A stretch of 8,399 nucleotides of DNA from Chitinophagaceae bacterium (GTDB taxonomy: Bacteria > Bacteroidota > Bacteroidia > Chitinophagales > Chitinophagaceae), in the NCBI GenBank assembly GCA_947378615.1, contig CANCKV010000115.1, positions 1 through 8,399 of the forward strand, in the 5' to 3' direction. Below the pieces are notes generated by a model. It ran no database searches. It saw nothing but the letters and a program-made list of their open reading frames with translations, and had not been told where the DNA came from. Numbering within the stretch: position 1 is the first letter of the stretch; each line of letters opens with the position of its first letter. Both the position numbers and the translations under genes were made by a program. Positions 5,542 to 8,399 of this stretch are shown here, in pieces.

Positions 5542-8399
5542 ATGAAAAGATATATAGTAGTACTCATCAGTTTATTTTCCTTCATTATCATTCAGGCACA
5601 AACCGTTTTAAACAGAGGCGATTTAGTAATATTAGGTTTAAATACCACTATAACCCCTTCGTCGCAGGATGAAATAAGTTTTGTTTGTTTTAAAGATATC
5701 ACAACAGGAACTGAAATCCAGATTACTGATAATGGTTATGAGGCTTGTGATACAGGTTTATGGAGCGAGGGCGAAGGTGGGGCAATTCTAACTAGAACAG
5801 GTGGGACAATTAAGGCAGGAACTGTCATCACATTCAGAACAGCATTTACAAGTGGCATTCCCATTAGATTTACTTATCCTGATGCAGATTGGTCGATAGC
5901 AGATGTCATTCCAAATGTAATTCGTGCATCCTTCTTTGATTTGAATTCAAAAGGAGACCAAGTTTATTTTGCTCAGGGAGGTGTTTGGAACACAATTACA
6001 GGTACTAATTGCACGGTTGCTAGTACAGCCGTTGGTGGTGGGGCAACGACTACAGAAGGTAATTATCCCGGAATAGGAGGGAGGATATTATTTGGGTTTT
6101 CTACAAGTGGTATTTGGAAATCATATCAACACTCAACTGGGGAATCGGGATTGTATCCCAACATGGATTGTTTTGCGATGGCACTGACAGGTACTACAAA
6201 ATATAATAAATACATAGGTTTATTAACGGAGGCAACTCAAACAGAATGGCTTGAAAGAGTTAATGCTCAAAATAATTGGAAAAGTATCAATACTACGGCT
6301 GTATATTTTAATACAAGTCCTGATTTGCATACATTAATTCTTTCTATTAAATCTAATGGAATTGTGCCAAATCCATCGTGGAATGCACCTTCAGATACCA
6401 TTTGTGCTTCTATACTTCCTATTAATTTGTCTACCTTTATTTCAGGAACTGTAGGAGGAACATGGAATGGAAGTGGAGTAACCGTAACTGGAATTTTTAA
6501 TCCGATAACTGTTAATGACACTTTTAATATCACCTATTCAATTAATTATAGTTCTGGTATTCATAATTGTCCCTTAAGCCAAACACATACGATTGTAGTT
6601 TTAAATCAAGTTCCCACAATAACAATTACTCCTGCAAATTCATTAATAGTTTGTAAGGATGGTCTCGTTAATTATTTTGCTACTGATACTCTTTCTGGAC
6701 AGAACCCTATCTATCAATGGCAAAAGAATGGAGTTCCAATAGGAACTAACAAAAATATTTTTACGGATACCTTAATTGATAATAATGACCAAATCAATTG
6801 TGTGTTAACAACATCTGCTTCTTGTCCTTCTGTATCAAAGGTTACAAGTAATACTTTGATTGAAATAGTAAAGCAGGGTTCCGTTTCACAGACAATTCAA
6901 AATATATGTTCACCTAATACCTCTTATATTTTCAATGGCACTAACTATTTTGCTTCGGGTAATTATGTGTCACATCTGATTAATAAAGAGGGGTGTGATA
7001 GTGCTGCAACCTTGATTCTTTCATTTATAAATAGTTCTAATTCTACTTCCAAAGCTTCTATCTGCAAAGGCGAATCTTTTGTTTTTAATGGAAAAACCTA
7101 TAGTAATGCAGGAACATATACTTCGAATCTAATAAATGCTGTAGGATGTGATAGTATTGCAACTTTGGTTTTGACTATAATGCTTCCTTCTTTTTCTATT
7201 ACTAACGCTTCAATCTGCAAAGGAGAATCTATTGTTTTCAATGGAAAAACCTATGACAATTCAGGAACTTATAATTCGAATCTAATTAATACTGTAGGAT
7301 GTGATAGTATTGCAACTTTGATTTTGACAATAAAAATTCCTTCTGTTTCAATTACAAATACATCAATCTGCAAAGGAGAATCTATTTTTTTTAATGGAAT
7401 TACCTATAGCAATGCAGGAACTTATACTTCAAATCTAATTAATACTCTAGGTTGTGATAGCATTGCTTCTTTAGTTTTGAAAATAAAACTTCCTTCTTTT
7501 TCAATTACAAATACAGCAATCTGCAAAGGAGAATCTTTTGTTTTCAATGGAATAGCCTATAGCAATGCAGGAACTTATACTTCGAATCTAACTAATGCGG
7601 TAGGATGTGATAGTATTGCAACTTTGATTTTGACCATAAAACTTGCTTCTGTTTCCATTACAAATACAGCAATCTGCAAAGGAAAATCTTTTGTTTTCAA
7701 TGGAATATCAAATAACAATGCAGGAACTTATACTTCGAATCTAATAAATGCTGTAGGATGTGATAGTATTGCAACTTTGGTTTTGACAATAAAACTTCCT
7801 TCGGTTTCTATTACAAAAACATCAATCTGCAAAGGAGAATCTATTGTTTTCAATGGAATTACATATAGCAATGCAGGAACTTATACTTCGAATCTAATAA
7901 ATGCAGTTGGATGTGATAGTATCGCAACTTTGATTTTGACCATAAAGCTTCCTTCTGTTTCCATTACAAATACATCAATCTGCAAAGGCGAATCTATTGT
8001 TTTCAATGGAATTACCTATAGCAATGCAGGAACTTATACTTCAAATCTAATAAATGCTGTAGGATGTGATAGTATTGCAACTTTAGTTTTGACAATAAAA
8101 CTTCCTTCTGTTTCAATTACAAATACAGCAATCTGTAAAGGAGAATCTTTTGTTTTTAATGGAAAAACCTATAGTAATGCAGGACCTTATTCTTCAAATC
8201 TAACAAATGCAGTAGGATGTGATAGTATTGCAACTTTGATTTTGACAATAAAACTTCCTTCTGTTTCTATTACTTACGCTTCAATCTGCAAAGGAAAATC
8301 TTTTGTTTTCAATGGAATATCCTATAACAATGCAGGAACTTATACTTCGAATCTAATAAATGTTGCAGGATGTGATAGTATTGCAACTTTGGTTTTGAC
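5542..8399 (+). CDS. Large secreted repeat protein, 3' end outside the window
   Basis: The frame is open for 952 codons and leaves the window without a stop. Residues 1-20 are a Sec signal peptide (MKR, hydrophobic run, ending QAQ). Residues about 25-265 resemble the 'GD..i.GyN' module often found at the start of extracellular bacterial proteins, with SFVCFKDITTGTEIQITDNG at 46-65; it may be lamin-tail-like. About 276-353 (GGTWNGSGVT) and 355-443 (YQWQKNGVPI) are two Ig-like or PKD-like modules. From 454 on there are ten repeats of about 51 residues, each with two cysteines (ICKG and GCDS, 28 residues apart) that may form a disulfide. Such Bacteroidota proteins usually end in a type IX secretion sorting domain or a gliding-motility C-terminal domain, but that part is not in view. 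Role is probably a cell-surface or adhesin-like protein. The start is chosen because it gives the signal peptide. A weak -7-like TATATTTT lies at 5481-5488. Confidence 0.93.
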   Translation, partial: MKRYIVVLISLFSFIIIQAQTVLNRGDLVILGLNTTITPSSQDEISFVCFKDITTGTEIQITDNGYEACDTGLWSEGEGGAILTRTGGTIKAGTVITFRTAFTSGIPIRFTYPDADWSIADVIPNVIRASFFDLNSKGDQVYFAQGGVWNTITGTNCTVASTAVGGGATTTEGNYPGIGGRILFGFSTSGIWKSYQHSTGESGLYPNMDCFAMALTGTTKYNKYIGLLTEATQTEWLERVNAQNNWKSINTTAVYFNTSPDLHTLILSIKSNGIVPNPSWNAPSDTICASILPINLSTFISGTVGGTWNGSGVTVTGIFNPITVNDTFNITYSINYSSGIHNCPLSQTHTIVVLNQVPTITITPANSLIVCKDGLVNYFATDTLSGQNPIYQWQKNGVPIGTNKNIFTDTLIDNNDQINCVLTTSASCPSVSKVTSNTLIEIVKQGSVSQTIQNICSPNTSYIFNGTNYFASGNYVSHLINKEGCDSAATLILSFINSSNSTSKASICKGESFVFNGKTYSNAGTYTSNLINAVGCDSIATLVLTIMLPSFSITNASICKGESIVFNGKTYDNSGTYNSNLINTVGCDSIATLILTIKIPSVSITNTSICKGESIFFNGITYSNAGTYTSNLINTLGCDSIASLVLKIKLPSFSITNTAICKGESFVFNGIAYSNAGTYTSNLTNAVGCDSIATLILTIKLASVSITNTAICKGKSFVFNGISNNNAGTYTSNLINAVGCDSIATLVLTIKLPSVSITKTSICKGESIVFNGITYSNAGTYTSNLINAVGCDSIATLILTIKLPSVSITNTSICKGESIVFNGITYSNAGTYTSNLINAVGCDSIATLVLTIKLPSVSITNTAICKGESFVFNGKTYSNAGPYSSNLTNAVGCDSIATLILTIKLPSVSITYASICKGKSFVFNGISYNNAGTYTSNLINVAGCDSIATLVL
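6901..8399 (+). repeat. Tandem 153-bp coding repeat array, ten units
   Basis: Nine units lie at exact 153-bp (51-codon) spacing, starting at 7057, 7210, 7363, 7516, 7669, 7822, 7975, 8128 and 8281; the last is cut by the window end. A divergent first unit of 156 bp starts at 6901. Each unit encodes the pattern ICKG(E/K)S, FNG, AGTYTSNL, then GCDSIATL and LTIKLPS, and the nucleotide sequences are highly alike, including at silent sites, which suggests recent duplication or gene conversion. The array can be expected to continue beyond 8399. Repeats this similar are prone to miscounting in short-read assemblies. Confidence 0.97.

Noticed and set aside
5469..5672. 67-codon plus-strand frame overlapping the start of the large secreted protein
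   Set aside because: It overlaps the signal peptide and N-terminal domain of the 5542 gene in another frame and has no recognisable sequence of its own.
6901..8399. Regularly spaced repeats as a possible CRISPR array
   Set aside because: The 153-bp units are contiguous, in frame and coding, with no unique spacers; they are protein repeats.

Overview
The window looks like a low-GC chromosome segment from a member of the Bacteroidota. Four features point there: TAnnTTTG-type -7 promoter boxes, no convincing Shine-Dalgarno sites ahead of the genes, an 'AQ'-ending Sec signal peptide on a very long Cys-containing repeat protein of the kind this phylum secretes, and a radical SAM protein and DUF2461 protein typical of the phylum. 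I cannot name the genus; this is inference from style, not from a marker gene.

Layout. Positions 1-499 hold no gene I can support, but contain a degenerate 21-nt tandem repeat. Two minus-strand genes follow: a radical SAM protein (1786 to 500) and, upstream of it in transcription order, a small four-helix membrane protein (2475 to 1903). The 116 bp between them is almost entirely a large inverted repeat built from 7-nt tandem units. A divergent AT-rich intergenic region (2476-2987) separates these from a plus-strand run: a ROK-family sugar kinase (2988-3953), a DUF2461 protein (4021-4689), a small retropepsin-like aspartic protease (4779-5207), a tRNA-Leu(GAG) (5307-5391) with an intrinsic terminator directly behind it (5400-5426), and a large secreted repeat protein that starts at 5542 and runs off the end of the window.

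How they fit together. Four of the units (membrane protein, ROK kinase, aspartic protease, tRNA) have a TA[CT]ATTTG box 13-18 nt before their start, which implies separate promoters and very short leaders. The radical SAM gene has no such box and is probably read from the membrane-protein promoter through the inverted repeat; DUF2461 is probably read from the ROK promoter. I see no pathway link between the sugar kinase, DUF2461 and the protease; they look like ordinary housekeeping or accessory neighbours.

The most notable items are the 153-bp tandem repeat array, which shows a higher-order period of four units (612 bp), and the heptanucleotide inverted repeat ending six bases before the radical SAM start codon. 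I did not find convincing evidence of a new defence, mobile or biosynthetic system.
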